A DNA stretch of 40,684 bases from an uncultured Acidobacteriota bacterium (GTDB lineage: Bacteria > Acidobacteriota > Polarisedimenticolia > Polarisedimenticolales > JAIQFR01), in NCBI GenBank assembly GCA_937864465.1, contig CALMJU010000090.1, positions 1-40,684 of the forward strand, written 5' to 3'. The translations under genes were made by a program, and so were the position numbers. The notes beneath the pieces are model-generated. The model saw nothing but the letters and a program-made list of their open reading frames with translations, was not told the DNA's origin and searched no databases. Positions 7,564 through 17,031 of this stretch are shown piece by piece. How positions within the stretch are numbered: the stretch's first letter is position 1; each line of letters begins with the position of its first letter.

Positions 7564-8973
7564 TCACGAGGATCCGGACGCGCCGCCTACGGCGCGCTTC
7601 CAGCGAACTCCCTGCGGCGTGTCCTCGAGCACGATGCCGCGATCGAGGAGGTCCCGCCGGATCCGGTCCGCCTCCGCCCAGTCCTTGGCCCGGCGTGCCT
7701 CGGTTCTCCGGGCGATCAGGGCCTCGACCTCCTCGTCCAGGACCTCCCGCTCTGCCTCCAGGACCGAGAGCACTCCGTCGGCACGCCTCAAGGCGAGGCG
7801 CAGGCCCTCCCGGCTCTCCCGGGGCAGCTCGCCGCGATCCATCGCCGAGTGCCCCTCCCGGACGATGCGGAACACGGCCGCGAGCGCGCCGCTGACGTTC
7901 AGGTCGGCGGCCACCGAGCTGCGGAACTCTTCCGCGGCGGCGGCGACCCGGGCGTCCAGCGCGTCGTCGCGCCCCTCCCCCGCCGGCTCCCGGTCGAGGC
8001 GCGCCGTGAAATCGTCCAGCCGCTGCAGCTCTGCGGCCGCCTGGCCGAGCGCTTCCGCCGTGAAATTCAGCGGGCTCCGGTAGTGTGTGGAGAGAAGCAG
8101 GAAGCGAATCGCCCTCGGGTCGTGGCCCCGGGCGAGCAGGTCCCGAAGGGTGTGGAAATTCCCCTTGGACTTCGCCATCTTCTCGCCGTCGGCCATCAGG
8201 TGCGCGGCGTGCATCCAATGCTTCACGAAGGGCCGGCCGGTCGCCGCCTCGCTCTGGGCGATCTCGTTCTCGTGATGCGGGAAGATGTTGTCCACTCCTC
8301 CCGTGTGAAGATCGAAGGTCTCGCCCAGGTACTTCATGCTCATCGCGGAGCACTCGAGATGCCAGCCCGGACGCCCCCTGCCGAACGGCGATTCCCAGAA
8401 CGGCTCGCCCTCACGGTGGGCCTTCCAGAGCACGAAGTCTCGGGCGTCCTCCTTCGCGTACTCGTCGCTGTCCACCCTGGCGCCCACTCGGATCTCGCGG
8501 CGGTCGAGGTGCGAGAGCCGCCCGTACTGCGGGAACGACGCGATCCGAAAGTACAGCGATCCCTGGCTCTCGTACGTGTGCCCGTTCGCCCGCAGCCGCG
8601 AGGCGAGATCGATCATCTCCCGGATGTGCTCGGTCGCCCTGGGGTAGTGCTCCGCCGCCTCGATCCGAAGGGTCGCCAGATCCTCGAAGAACGCCTGCAC
8701 GAACGGCTCGGTCACGTCCCCGATCCGGAGCCCCGAAGCGACCGCCTTCGCGATGATCTTGTCCTCGACGTCGGTGATGTTCATCACCTGCGTCACGCGG
8801 AGGCCGAGATGCCGCAGCGTCCGCCGGAGGACGTCCTCCCATACGTACGTCCGGAAGTTGCCGATGTGCGCGAAATCGTAGACGGTCGGCCCGCACGTGT
8901 AGAGCCGCACGTGGCCCGGCTCCAAGGGCTCGAGCGTCTCCATCCGACGAGTCAGCGTGTCGTGAATCCGCAT
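7564..8973 (-). CDS. cysS: Cysteinyl-tRNA synthetase
   Basis: A 469-residue class I synthetase that charges tRNA-Cys. The zinc and cysteine pocket uses Cys 27 (LYTCGPTVYD), Cys 208 (WHLECSAM), His 233 and Glu 237 (FPHHENEIAQ). The HIGH motif reads HIGN at about 36-39, as in CysRS generally, and the KMSKS loop reads KMAKS at about 265-269. The C-terminal helical domain contains VLEDTPQGVRW, a typical CysRS ending. The ATG at 8973 has a strong GGGGAGGG upstream. yraN follows on the same strand. Confidence 0.97.
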   Translation of the reverse strand: MRIHDTLTRRMETLEPLEPGHVRLYTCGPTVYDFAHIGNFRTYVWEDVLRRTLRHLGLRVTQVMNITDVEDKIIAKAVASGLRIGDVTEPFVQAFFEDLATLRIEAAEHYPRATEHIREMIDLASRLRANGHTYESQGSLYFRIASFPQYGRLSHLDRREIRVGARVDSDEYAKEDARDFVLWKAHREGEPFWESPFGRGRPGWHLECSAMSMKYLGETFDLHTGGVDNIFPHHENEIAQSEAATGRPFVKHWMHAAHLMADGEKMAKSKGNFHTLRDLLARGHDPRAIRFLLLSTHYRSPLNFTAEALGQAAAELQRLDDFTARLDREPAGEGRDDALDARVAAAAEEFRSSVAADLNVSGALAAVFRIVREGHSAMDRGELPRESREGLRLALRRADGVLSVLEAEREVLDEEVEALIARRTEARRAKDWAEADRIRRDLLDRGIVLEDTPQGVRWKRAVGGASGSS

Positions 8974-9031
8974 CGAACCCTCCCCGCGCGAAGTCGGCCC
9001 GGGAGGGCTCCGCTCCGGGCCCCCAGACCGC

Positions 9032-9055
9032 GAAGGCCGCCCGAAGGCGGCCTTC
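9032..9055 (-). terminator. GC-rich stem-loop after the TonB receptor gene
   Basis: A perfect 10-base stem GAAGGCCGCC / GGCGGCCTTC with a CGAA tetraloop lies about 40 bases past the stop of the receptor gene and before cysS. There is no T-tract, so it could be an intrinsic terminator with a weak tail or an mRNA 3'-end stabiliser. Confidence 0.5.
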
Positions 9056-9094
9056 GCCCGGAGCGTGGCGCTCGCCGCCCGCGCCGCCGTCCGA

Positions 9095-12000
9095 TCAGAA
9101 GGAGAGCTTTGCGCTGAGCTGGTACTGTCTCCCGGCGCGGCGGTACGCCTCGTTCGAGCCGTTCAGCTGGATCCCCTGCTCGGAAAACGGGTTCCAGATC
9201 ACGTACGTCCGGTCGTTGAGCAGGTTGAAGATGTCTACGGCGACCTGGAGGTTCATGCCCTTCCCCAGGTTCATCTCCTTGTCCAGTTTCACGTCGAAGT
9301 TCCAGTACGGGCGGTTCCGCTGGTCGTTCCTCTGGTGCGTGACGTACTTCTGGCGATACCTGGGCTCCGGCTGGCCGAGCGACAGGAGGGACGGGGGCGT
9401 CGAGTCCTGCGACGACGCCTGGAGGAGGATGGAGTACGGCAGCCCCGTCTGCCAGGAGACCGCGGTCCCCGCCCGGAACCCCCACGGGGTGATCGTGGTC
9501 GCGTTGATCTTGAGCGCGTGGCGAACGTCGTACGACAGGTAGCCGCGCTCGTCCTCGCGCGTCGTGCGGTCGTCTCCGAGCGCCGAGTTCCAGTCCTCCG
9601 CGTCTCCGACGGCCTTCGAGAAGGTGTAGGAAGCGTTCATCTGCCAGTTCCGGTACTGCCGGCGCGTCAGCTCGAGCTGATACGCCCGGTAGACCGCGTC
9701 GTTGAAGTTGCCGACCAGGTAGATCGAGCTCCAACCGAGGTTGTGCGTGTACGTGTCGAGGTAGCCGTCCGGACGATGCACGAAACCCGTCGAGAAGTCC
9801 TTGATCTTGGCCGTGGGCGGGGCCTCCGGATTCGTGGGCTCCATCTCGAGCTTTCCGTCGCAGTCGTCGACGACCCCGTCGCCGATCGGGCGCCCGTGGA
9901 TGTCGTACGCCACTTCCATCCAGCCGGGGAGCGGTGCCGCGGCGACCAGCTGCGTCTTGCAGCGGCCGTAGTCGGCGGGATAGTGGTTCAAGTCGAAGTC
10001 CTGCGGCTGGTTCCTGAACTGCCGGTACACGTACGTGAACTTCAGCGCGGTCTCGGCGAACACCTCCCGCTCGACCGACAGCGTCATCTCGTCGTTGTAC
10101 GGGGTCGTGTACCCCCGATCCACGACCGACACCGTGATCGCGGGGTTCACGCCGGTCGCCATCGAGGTCTCCCAATCCCCTCCCGTCCGCACCGACTGGA
10201 ACCTGAGCTGCGTCGTCGCGGGCTCCGTCTCGGCGAGCGCGATCACGAGCGGCGTCGCGCCGTAGAGACGGCGCGCGGAGAACCCGAACTTCGTCTTCCC
10301 GTCGCTCCACGGGTCCCAGGAGATCGCCACGTGCGGGCCGAGGTTGATGCTGCTGAGCGTGAGGTCCTCGGCCTGCCGCTTATGGTCCCACTCCTTGGAC
10401 GACTTGATGATCGTGCCGAGGAGAAGGTCTACGTCGGTGCTTTCGATGTTGTTGCCGAGCTGTTCGGAGAACTCGTCGATGCCCTCGTACGCGGTGAACG
10501 CCCCCTTGGACGCGGGGAGCTCGATCGTCGCCCCTGCGCTATCGCTCGCGTAGACCAGCGGCAGCGCGTTCTCCAGCGTGAGCCCCGGAATGCTGTCCAT
10601 CAGCTTGGCGGCCTCTTCCAGCGCGTACTGCTCGCGGAGGGCGTAGTACGCCTCCTCCTCCGCCGCCGGATCGAACGGCTTGAAGCCCCTCGCGTTCAGC
10701 GCTTCCCGGTCGATCCGGAGGCCCAGCGTGATGCTGAGGTTCTGCCGGGGCTTCATGATGTCCTCGAAGAAGACGCCCGTCGCCGTCCCGGTTCCGCGGG
10801 TCGTCGTCGACTCCGGAACCGCGAACGTTCCGGCGACGATCGCGAGCCGCTCGAGCGTCGCCGACTGGCTCGAGTTCATCAGCGTGAGCTCGTAGAAGTA
10901 GACGTTGGGGTGGCGCTCCTGCTTGCGGAAGTAGCGCTCGTTCTCCACGCTGAGCCCGACCTTGAACTGGTGGTCCATGCCCCAGAACCGGCCCCCGAAG
11001 ATGCTCGCGGTGCTCTTGAGGGTCATGCGCTGGCGATGGTCGTCGTAATTCATGAAGAACGAGCCGCTCGTCTGGCCCGTCTCGAGGTTGATGCACTGCG
11101 CGTCCTCGATGAACGGAAGCTCGCTCTCGCCGTCCACCGCCTTGCTCACCACGCAATTGTTCTTCACGCCGGTCGTAGAGGGGCCGATCTTCACCCGGCT
11201 GTCCTGGTAGGAGACGACGCTGTCGAACAGGACCTTCGCCGAGAACGGCGCGGTCCAGTTGATCCGGTAGAGCGGACCGCCCGTTTCCTGCGTCCGCGAC
11301 GAGGCGGCCGGCACCAACCGGCTGACCCCCCAGTTCTTCACGGTGCGCGGGTCCGCGGAGTAGGTGAACTGGAGCTTGTTCCTGGGGGAGACCTGCCACG
11401 TCAGGGCATCGGAGCTGATCTGCTGGTCCGTTCGGACCGTGACCGTCCCCTCGTACGTGACGACGGGGTCGTCCTGGCGGATGAACTCGTGGGACAGGCG
11501 GTACCAAAGCTTGTCCCGGAGGATCGGCCCCGAGACCTGGATCGCCGGCTGGAACAGCTGGTATTCCGGCCTCGGCTCGCCCGGCAGGGCGACGGCGTTC
11601 CCGTCGAGCAGGCTCGACCGGAAGAGGAAGTTGAACGTCCCCTCGAAGTCGTTGGATCCCTGCTTCTGGATGATGTTGGCGAAACCGCCCTGCGCGCGGC
11701 CGAACTCGACCCCCGCTCCCGCCGTGATGACCTCGATCTCCTCGATCGAGTCGGGGTTCACCTGGCTCATCTGGTACCCGGTGAGCGGGTCCTGGTTGCT
11801 CACCCCGTCCACCTGCGCCTTGAAGTCGCGCGACCTGGCGCCGTGGACGTTCGGGTTCCCGTCGCCGTCGGCGTCCTGCACCCCCGCGGCCATCGTCAGG
11901 ACGTTCTGGTAGAACCTACCCTGCACCGGAAGGTCCTGGATGAAGTCGTCGCCGAACTTCGTGGAATGGGAGGACTTCTCGAGGTCGACGGTCTCCCGTT

Positions 12001-12364
12001 TGCCGACGACGACCTCTCGCTCCACCATCTCCGGGGACAGGGCGAAGCCGACCTGGAGAACCTGGCTGATCGGCACCTTGAGGCCGGTCTGGATCTGCTT
12101 CGCATACCCCGGGAACGAGACCTCCAGCGAGTACCCGCTCCCCGCCCGGAGGACGGGGAACTCCGCGATCCCGTCCCGGTTCGTCAGAACCGTCGTCGTC
12201 GCCACGTACTGCATGGAATTCCGCAGGACGACGGTCACGCCGGGCAGCGGCGTCTTGTCGGAAGCGTCGATCACGCGAACGCGGATCGCACCCGTCTGTG
12301 CGGCTGCCGTGGTCAACGCGAATGCCGCCAGCAGCACGGCCAAAACCTTGCTGTAGAGCCTCAT
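9095..12364 (-). CDS. TonB-dependent receptor with CarboxypepD_reg domain (Oar-like)
   Basis: A 1089-residue outer-membrane protein. A signal peptide (MRLYSKVLAVLLAAFALTTA, cleavage probably near AAAQ) is followed by a carboxypeptidase-regulatory-like beta-sandwich at about 26-110 and a plug at about 130-235 with VHGARSRDFKAQVDG and IEEIEVITAGAGVEFG. A long beta-barrel follows and ends YQLSAKLSF, with the terminal Phe used for outer-membrane assembly. This is the Oar-like layout common in Acidobacteriota and Myxococcota; the ligand is unknown. ATG 12364 is chosen for the signal peptide and the GGGAGGGG upstream; the open frame extends 61 codons further without such support. It lies downstream of an NtrC-like regulator and kinase, and another CarboxypepD protein is nearby. 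Confidence 0.93.
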   Translation of the reverse strand: MRLYSKVLAVLLAAFALTTAAAQTGAIRVRVIDASDKTPLPGVTVVLRNSMQYVATTTVLTNRDGIAEFPVLRAGSGYSLEVSFPGYAKQIQTGLKVPISQVLQVGFALSPEMVEREVVVGKRETVDLEKSSHSTKFGDDFIQDLPVQGRFYQNVLTMAAGVQDADGDGNPNVHGARSRDFKAQVDGVSNQDPLTGYQMSQVNPDSIEEIEVITAGAGVEFGRAQGGFANIIQKQGSNDFEGTFNFLFRSSLLDGNAVALPGEPRPEYQLFQPAIQVSGPILRDKLWYRLSHEFIRQDDPVVTYEGTVTVRTDQQISSDALTWQVSPRNKLQFTYSADPRTVKNWGVSRLVPAASSRTQETGGPLYRINWTAPFSAKVLFDSVVSYQDSRVKIGPSTTGVKNNCVVSKAVDGESELPFIEDAQCINLETGQTSGSFFMNYDDHRQRMTLKSTASIFGGRFWGMDHQFKVGLSVENERYFRKQERHPNVYFYELTLMNSSQSATLERLAIVAGTFAVPESTTTRGTGTATGVFFEDIMKPRQNLSITLGLRIDREALNARGFKPFDPAAEEEAYYALREQYALEEAAKLMDSIPGLTLENALPLVYASDSAGATIELPASKGAFTAYEGIDEFSEQLGNNIESTDVDLLLGTIIKSSKEWDHKRQAEDLTLSSINLGPHVAISWDPWSDGKTKFGFSARRLYGATPLVIALAETEPATTQLRFQSVRTGGDWETSMATGVNPAITVSVVDRGYTTPYNDEMTLSVEREVFAETALKFTYVYRQFRNQPQDFDLNHYPADYGRCKTQLVAAAPLPGWMEVAYDIHGRPIGDGVVDDCDGKLEMEPTNPEAPPTAKIKDFSTGFVHRPDGYLDTYTHNLGWSSIYLVGNFNDAVYRAYQLELTRRQYRNWQMNASYTFSKAVGDAEDWNSALGDDRTTREDERGYLSYDVRHALKINATTITPWGFRAGTAVSWQTGLPYSILLQASSQDSTPPSLLSLGQPEPRYRQKYVTHQRNDQRNRPYWNFDVKLDKEMNLGKGMNLQVAVDIFNLLNDRTYVIWNPFSEQGIQLNGSNEAYRRAGRQYQLSAKLSF

Positions 12365-12483
12365 CCGACCCCTCCCGCGAGACACAGACCTTCTCCCCAC
12401 CGCCGATTGCACCGGCCCCGGCCTCGGCCACCGGTCCTCACGGCTCCTCCCGGCCCCGAGCGGAATGCGCGCTGTCGCCGGCT

Positions 12484-12513
12484 TATCTATCACCGGCCGT
12501 CCCTCGGCGTCAA
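12484..12513 (-). promoter_or_regulatory. Possible sigma70-type promoter for the TonB receptor
   Basis: The minus strand reads TTGACG (12513-12508), an 18-base spacer and a weak TAGATA (12489-12484), giving a leader of about 115 bases. No convincing -24/-12 element (TGGCAC-N5-TTGC) for sigma54 was seen in this 255-base gap, although the regulator next door is of the sigma54-activating class. Confidence 0.3.
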
Positions 12514-12591
12514 CCCGAAGCCCTTCCTCCCGGAACGCCGGCGACAATATCCACCTTTCCCCCCCTCCCGTGTCCTTCCGCCGGCATCCGC

Positions 12592-12609
12592 CGCTGCACG
12601 GGTGCAGCG
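12592..12609. repeat. Perfect inverted repeat after the regulator gene
   Basis: CGCTGCAC and GTGCAGCG are separated by two bases, 11 bases past the stop of the NtrC-like gene. As RNA the tight loop would open to six or seven pairs. There is no T-tract. It could be a terminator or a dyad operator; it stands about 80 bases before the receptor promoter box. Confidence 0.35.
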
Positions 12610-12619
12610 CGGGGGGCCG

Positions 12620-14017
12620 TCAGTGGACCGGGATCCCGAGGCGCTTGATCTTCTCGTTGAGTGTGGTCGCCTTGAGCCCGAGGAGGTCCGCCGCCAGCTT
12701 TTGGACTCCCCCTGCCCTTTTCAGGGCGGACTCGATCAGCTGGCGCTCGTAGCGCGAGACCGCCTCGTAGAAGCGCATCCCTTCCGGGAGGACGGCCATC
12801 TCCGGGATCGTGGTCCGCTCGAGCAGGTCCCGCGGCAGGAGCTCCAGCCCGATCTCCTCCCCCCGCGCCAGCACCACGCCCCGCTCGATGACGTTCTCCA
12901 GCTCCCGGACGTTCCCCGGCCAGGAGTACTCGAGGAATCGGTCGAGGACCTCGGGAGAGACTCGCCGGACCTCCTTCCCGTTCTCCGCGTTGAACCGTTC
13001 CAGGAAGTGCTCCACCAGCAGCGGGATGTCCCCGACGCGCTTGCGCAGCGGCGGCACGGTCACGTTGATGACGTTCAGGCGGTAATAGAGGTCCTCCCGG
13101 AACCTTCCCTGCACGACGAGCGCCTTGAGGTCCTCGTTCGTCGCCGCGAGGATCCGGACGTCCACGTGGCGGCTCTCCAGCGCTCCGAGAGGCAGGAACT
13201 CCTTCTCCTGGATCACGCGGAGCAGCTTGACCTGCACCTCCGTCGTGATGCTGCTGATCTCGTCGAACAGCACGGTCCCGCCGTCCGCGACCTCGAGGAG
13301 CCCCTGCTTCGATCCGGCCGCCCCCGTGAACGCGCCCCGCGCGTGCCCGAAGAGGTTGTCCTCCAGCAGCTCGGTCGGAATGCTGTGGCTCGACACGACG
13401 ACGAACGGCTTCGACGCCCGGGGGCTTCGCTGGTGGATCGCCTGGGCGACCAGCTCCTTGCCGGTCCCGCTGTCGCCCTGGATCAGAACGTTGGACCGGC
13501 TCGGGGCGACCTGCTCGATGAAGCGGTAGATCTCCTGCATCACCCGGGACTTCCCGACGAGCCTCTCGAAACGGTGGTGCTCCTCCAGGGCCCGGCGCAG
13601 GTCCTGGTTCTCCCTCCTCAGCCGCGTCGTCTGCACGGCCTTCGACACGAGGAGGCGGACCTCGTCGTTCTTGAACGGCTTCGTCACGTAGTGGAAGGCG
13701 CCGAGCTTCATCGCCGCGACCGCGTTCTCGACGGTGCCGAAGGCGGTGATCATGACGACCGCCAGGTCCGCCTGGCGCTCGCGGAGCCACCGCAGGACCT
13801 CCAGGCCGTCGGCGTCGGGCAGCATCACGTCGAGAAGGAGCGCGTCGAAGGGCCCCTCGTTCTCGATCTCGTGCCTTCCCGAGGCCGCGTCCGTCGCCAC
13901 GCGGACCTCGTGCCCTTCCGGGACGAGCAGCGATCGCATGACGTCCGCGACGACCGGCTCGTCGTCGATGAGGAGGATCCGGCTCCGGGGGGCCTGCGTC
14001 TCGGGTGCGACCAGCAT
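12620..14017 (-). CDS. NtrC-family sigma54-dependent response regulator
   Basis: A 465-residue regulator with the full three-domain layout. The receiver domain has acidic Asp 18/19, phospho-acceptor Asp 63 (LLLDVMLPDADG) and Lys 113 (VTKPF). The AAA+ domain has Walker A GDSGTGKE at about 181-188, the sigma54-contact loop GAFTGA at about 228-233, and Walker B LFDEI at about 250-254. A Fis-type helix-turn-helix is at the C-terminus (KLAADLLGLKATTLNEKIKR). It should activate sigma54 RNA polymerase after phosphorylation by the histidine kinase encoded 98 bases upstream. The start region lacks a Shine-Dalgarno and has TAGAAT seven bases before the ATG, suggesting its own leaderless transcript. Targets are unknown; the flanking outer-membrane genes are candidates. 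Confidence 0.96.
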   Translation of the reverse strand: MLVAPETQAPRSRILLIDDEPVVADVMRSLLVPEGHEVRVATDAASGRHEIENEGPFDALLLDVMLPDADGLEVLRWLRERQADLAVVMITAFGTVENAVAAMKLGAFHYVTKPFKNDEVRLLVSKAVQTTRLRRENQDLRRALEEHHRFERLVGKSRVMQEIYRFIEQVAPSRSNVLIQGDSGTGKELVAQAIHQRSPRASKPFVVVSSHSIPTELLEDNLFGHARGAFTGAAGSKQGLLEVADGGTVLFDEISSITTEVQVKLLRVIQEKEFLPLGALESRHVDVRILAATNEDLKALVVQGRFREDLYYRLNVINVTVPPLRKRVGDIPLLVEHFLERFNAENGKEVRRVSPEVLDRFLEYSWPGNVRELENVIERGVVLARGEEIGLELLPRDLLERTTIPEMAVLPEGMRFYEAVSRYERQLIESALKRAGGVQKLAADLLGLKATTLNEKIKRLGIPVH

Positions 14018-14024
14018 CGGGAGG

Positions 14025-14030
14025 ATTCTA
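14025..14030 (-). promoter_or_regulatory. -10-like box placed for leaderless transcription of the regulator gene
   Basis: TAGAAT on the minus strand ends seven bases before the ATG at 14017, and the bases between (CCTCCCG) cannot pair as a Shine-Dalgarno. No good -35 box is seen upstream. Confidence 0.4.
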
Positions 14031-14115
14031 GCAGCGTGCGGCGCCCTCGCGCGATCGCTGCCCTCGGCGCCCCGGGCGCCTCCCCGGAAGGCCGAGGGGG
14101 GCGGGGGCCGCCGGC

Positions 14116-16908
14116 TCAGGCGAGGGCGCGGGCGGGCTGCCCGGCGGGGATCTCCACCCGGAACCGCGTGAACTCGCCCGGGCTGCTCTCGACGTGCATC
14201 TCCCCGCCGTGCTCCCGGACGATCCCGTGGCTGATCGACAGGCCGAGCCCCGTGCCCTTGCCTCGTCCTTTGGTCGTGAAGAACGGATCGAAGATCCGGG
14301 AGAGATCCTCCTCCGCGATCCCGACCCCGTCGTCGAGGACCTCGAGCACCACGGAGCCTCCCCTCGCGTAGGTCGAGACCCGGACGCTCCCTCCGTCCCC
14401 GACGGCGTCCCTGGCGTTCAGCAGCAGGTTGAGGAGAACCTGCTGCAGCTTCCCCTTGTCCCCGTGCACGAGCGGAAGGTCCGCGTGCAGGTCCGTCTCC
14501 AGCCGGATTCCCCTCTCCCGGATCTGGGGCTCGAAGAGCCTCAGCACCTCCCCGATCGCGACGTCGAGCGACAGGCTCTCGAAGGGAGCCCGCTCCGGTC
14601 GGACGAGGTTGAGGAGCGAATTGGCGATGCTGGAGGCGCGACGGCTCTGCGCCTCGATCTTCTCGAGGATCCCCCGGCGCGGGTCGTCGGCGGGCATCTC
14701 CTCGAGAAGCATCTGCGTGTAGCTCGAGATCCCCGTGAGCGGAGTGTTCACCTCGTGCGCCACGCCCGCCGCGAGCAGCCCGAGGGAGGCGAGCCGCTCC
14801 TGCCGAAGGAGCTGCTCCTCCAGCTTGACCTGATCGGTCACGTCGTCGAAGGTGACGACCCGCGCGATTCCCCCCTCTCTCGAGGGCTCGACGGGGGAGG
14901 CGGTCAGGTTGACGACGAGCCTGCGCCCGGAGCGGTTCACCAGGTTGTATCTCCAGATCCGGCATTCCTCGCCCGCAGGCCCGGCGAGGATCTCGCGCTG
15001 CACCTTGCGAACCGCGTGCAGCGGGAAGACGTCCTCGATCCTCCTCCCGATCGCCTCGCCGCGGGGGAGCCCGTACATCGTCTCGAGCGCGCGGTTCCAC
15101 GCGAGGATCGTCCCGTCCGCATCCATGAGCAGCAGGCCGACCCCGCTGCTCTCGAGGATCCTCTCCTGGCTGGCCTTCAGCTCCTCGACCTGCTCCGCGT
15201 GGGCCCGGACCTCCCGCACCAGGCGGGCCGCCTCGATCGCCGTGGCGGCGTGCGCGGCGAGGGTAGCCACGAGGGCCCGATCCTCGGTCGACAGCGGCCG
15301 GTCCGGCTCCCCCCGCTCCCCGACCGCTAGGAGCGCCCTGAGGCGCCCCTTGACCTTCATGCCGAAGAGATGCCTCGCCCACGAGAGGCCTGCGATCTCC
15401 CCCTCGGCGGCCGAGACGTGGCGTCCCGCCTCGAGCTCCTCGACCCGCCGGGGAGGGAGAACGATCCCGGGCGCGGACGGGTCCCCCGACGGGTCCGCGA
15501 ACCGGCCGTCCTCGCGGAGCAAGAGAACGCGCGCCTCCTGCACCGACAGCGTCTCCCGCACGCGGTCGCGGATCGTCGCGAGCAGCTTCGCGAGATCCAC
15601 CTCGGCGCTCAGCTCCCGGGCCCAGTCGAGGAGCGTGACCCGGTAGCTGTACCGCTGCCGGTAGAACGCGCGGTCGACCGCGGACCGGGTCCATGTCCGG
15701 AGCTTCGGGTACATGGCCGCGGCCACGACGATCGCCGGGTACCGGAAGCCGGCGGGCGTCAGGGGGAGGATCCCTCCGAGCCCCCGCCGGAGCACCTCGA
15801 CTCCCATCGCGTAGGCGGCGACGACCGCGAAGGCTGCGGCCACCTCCGAGACCCCCCGCCGGAGCAGCATGTCCAAATCGTGGAGCCGGTACCTCGCGAG
15901 CGACGCCGTGAAGGCCGCGGGGACGAGCACGAGGGGGAAGGCGGAGAGCTCCGCCCAGGCGGGAACGTCCGCCCCGAGGGCCCACGGCAGCGCGTACATC
16001 ACGCCGAACGGCGTCAGCCCGATCGACAGGCCCCAGAGCATCCACCGGCACTGGCTCCGGTGCAGGGCGGACCCGCTCGTCGCATGCGCCCGCGCCAGGA
16101 GCGCGACGGAGGAGACGACTGCGAACGCGAGGAACAGGAGCGCCGCCCGGTCGAGCGACTCTACGGCTCGCACCGGGTCGGGGAGCCGGAGCGCCCCTCC
16201 GAAAGCCAGCAGCCAAACCGCGGCGCCCAGGATGCCGGCGGTCGGGACGTAGGCGAGGACCACCGCGAGCCGCCGGGCCGGGACGACGCGCCGCGAGAGG
16301 AGGATCGCGAGGTGGACGAGAAGAGCCGGCGCCGCCGCCCCGGCGACCACGTCCGCCCACCAGATCGTCCAGTCCAGGAGATCGGCCCGGCCCGTGTGGC
16401 TGAACGTCAGCTCGGTGAACGCGGCCGCGGCGAACAGCGAGTACGCCATCCCCCCCCGGACGCCCGGCCATCGCAGGGCCACGAGCAGCCCCGACAGGAA
16501 GAAGCCGACACCTACCAGCGCGAGGAAGCCCTGGAGCGTCACCGCGGACGTCCGGGGCGGAGCGGGCAGCCGGATCGCGACCGGCGCGTCCCCGCGGCGC
16601 ACGTCGAGCCGGAGCGATCCGCGCGCTTCGAGCTCCCACGCGATCGATCTCGCGTCCAGGACGCTCCGGACCTCGCGACCGTCGATTCTCTCGAGCCGAT
16701 CCCCCGGGCGGAGGCCCGCAGCCTGGGCGGCGCCCGCCGGATCGACGCGCACCGCGACGGCGCCGCCTGGGGTCTGCCCCCAGCCGACCCCGATCTCCGG
16801 CACGGTCGTCGAAAGCCGCCGGGCGAACGACACCGCCCCGCCGACTCCCAGGACGATCGCGACCGCTGCGACAACCCACGGAAGGGCCGATCGACCGTGG
16901 CGCAACAC
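14116..16908 (-). CDS. PDZ-multiTM-GAF-PAS sensor histidine kinase
   Basis: A 930-residue membrane kinase. One TM helix (about 10-28) is followed by a PDZ-like domain at about 45-115 with DPAGAAQAAGLRPGDRLERIDG. About eight hydrophobic segments run between 124 and 400. Then come the RYRLHDLDMLLRRGV motif and a DRAFYRQRYSYR linker seen in ComP-like kinases, a GAF-like region (about 435-565), a PAS domain (about 578-690), HisKA with phospho-acceptor His 718 (AAGVAHEVNTPL), and HATPase with the N box at Asn 831, DDGVGI and GTGLGLSIS. GTG at 16908 is the start. The NtrC-like regulator follows on the same strand and is the likely partner. The signal is unknown; the PDZ domain points to sensing of a peptide or protein C-terminus outside the cytoplasm. 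Confidence 0.93.
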   Translation of the reverse strand: MLRHGRSALPWVVAAVAIVLGVGGAVSFARRLSTTVPEIGVGWGQTPGGAVAVRVDPAGAAQAAGLRPGDRLERIDGREVRSVLDARSIAWELEARGSLRLDVRRGDAPVAIRLPAPPRTSAVTLQGFLALVGVGFFLSGLLVALRWPGVRGGMAYSLFAAAAFTELTFSHTGRADLLDWTIWWADVVAGAAAPALLVHLAILLSRRVVPARRLAVVLAYVPTAGILGAAVWLLAFGGALRLPDPVRAVESLDRAALLFLAFAVVSSVALLARAHATSGSALHRSQCRWMLWGLSIGLTPFGVMYALPWALGADVPAWAELSAFPLVLVPAAFTASLARYRLHDLDMLLRRGVSEVAAAFAVVAAYAMGVEVLRRGLGGILPLTPAGFRYPAIVVAAAMYPKLRTWTRSAVDRAFYRQRYSYRVTLLDWARELSAEVDLAKLLATIRDRVRETLSVQEARVLLLREDGRFADPSGDPSAPGIVLPPRRVEELEAGRHVSAAEGEIAGLSWARHLFGMKVKGRLRALLAVGERGEPDRPLSTEDRALVATLAAHAATAIEAARLVREVRAHAEQVEELKASQERILESSGVGLLLMDADGTILAWNRALETMYGLPRGEAIGRRIEDVFPLHAVRKVQREILAGPAGEECRIWRYNLVNRSGRRLVVNLTASPVEPSREGGIARVVTFDDVTDQVKLEEQLLRQERLASLGLLAAGVAHEVNTPLTGISSYTQMLLEEMPADDPRRGILEKIEAQSRRASSIANSLLNLVRPERAPFESLSLDVAIGEVLRLFEPQIRERGIRLETDLHADLPLVHGDKGKLQQVLLNLLLNARDAVGDGGSVRVSTYARGGSVVLEVLDDGVGIAEEDLSRIFDPFFTTKGRGKGTGLGLSISHGIVREHGGEMHVESSPGEFTRFRVEIPAGQPARALA

Positions 16909-17031
16909 GCTTCCGCCCTTCGCCCCCGCTCGAGGGGGTTCACCCGACGCCGACGGGAAAGCAAGCGCCGGGCCACCACGGCCTCGAAGAGGGCAGGAAC
17001 AACTATCTACGAATCAACGACTTGACGACCC

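Noticed and set aside
12365-12547. A 61-codon N-terminal extension of the TonB receptor
   Set aside because: The ATG at 12364 has a signal peptide and ribosome-binding site; the extension covers the predicted promoter and leader.
12365-12619. A sigma54 -24/-12 promoter before the TonB receptor
   Set aside because: No TGGCAC-N5-TTGC-like sequence was found on the minus strand in this gap.
9065-14371. A 1768-codon plus-strand open frame across the receptor and regulator genes
   Set aside because: It is antisense to a TonB receptor and an NtrC regulator with complete motifs; composition is that of a GC-driven shadow.
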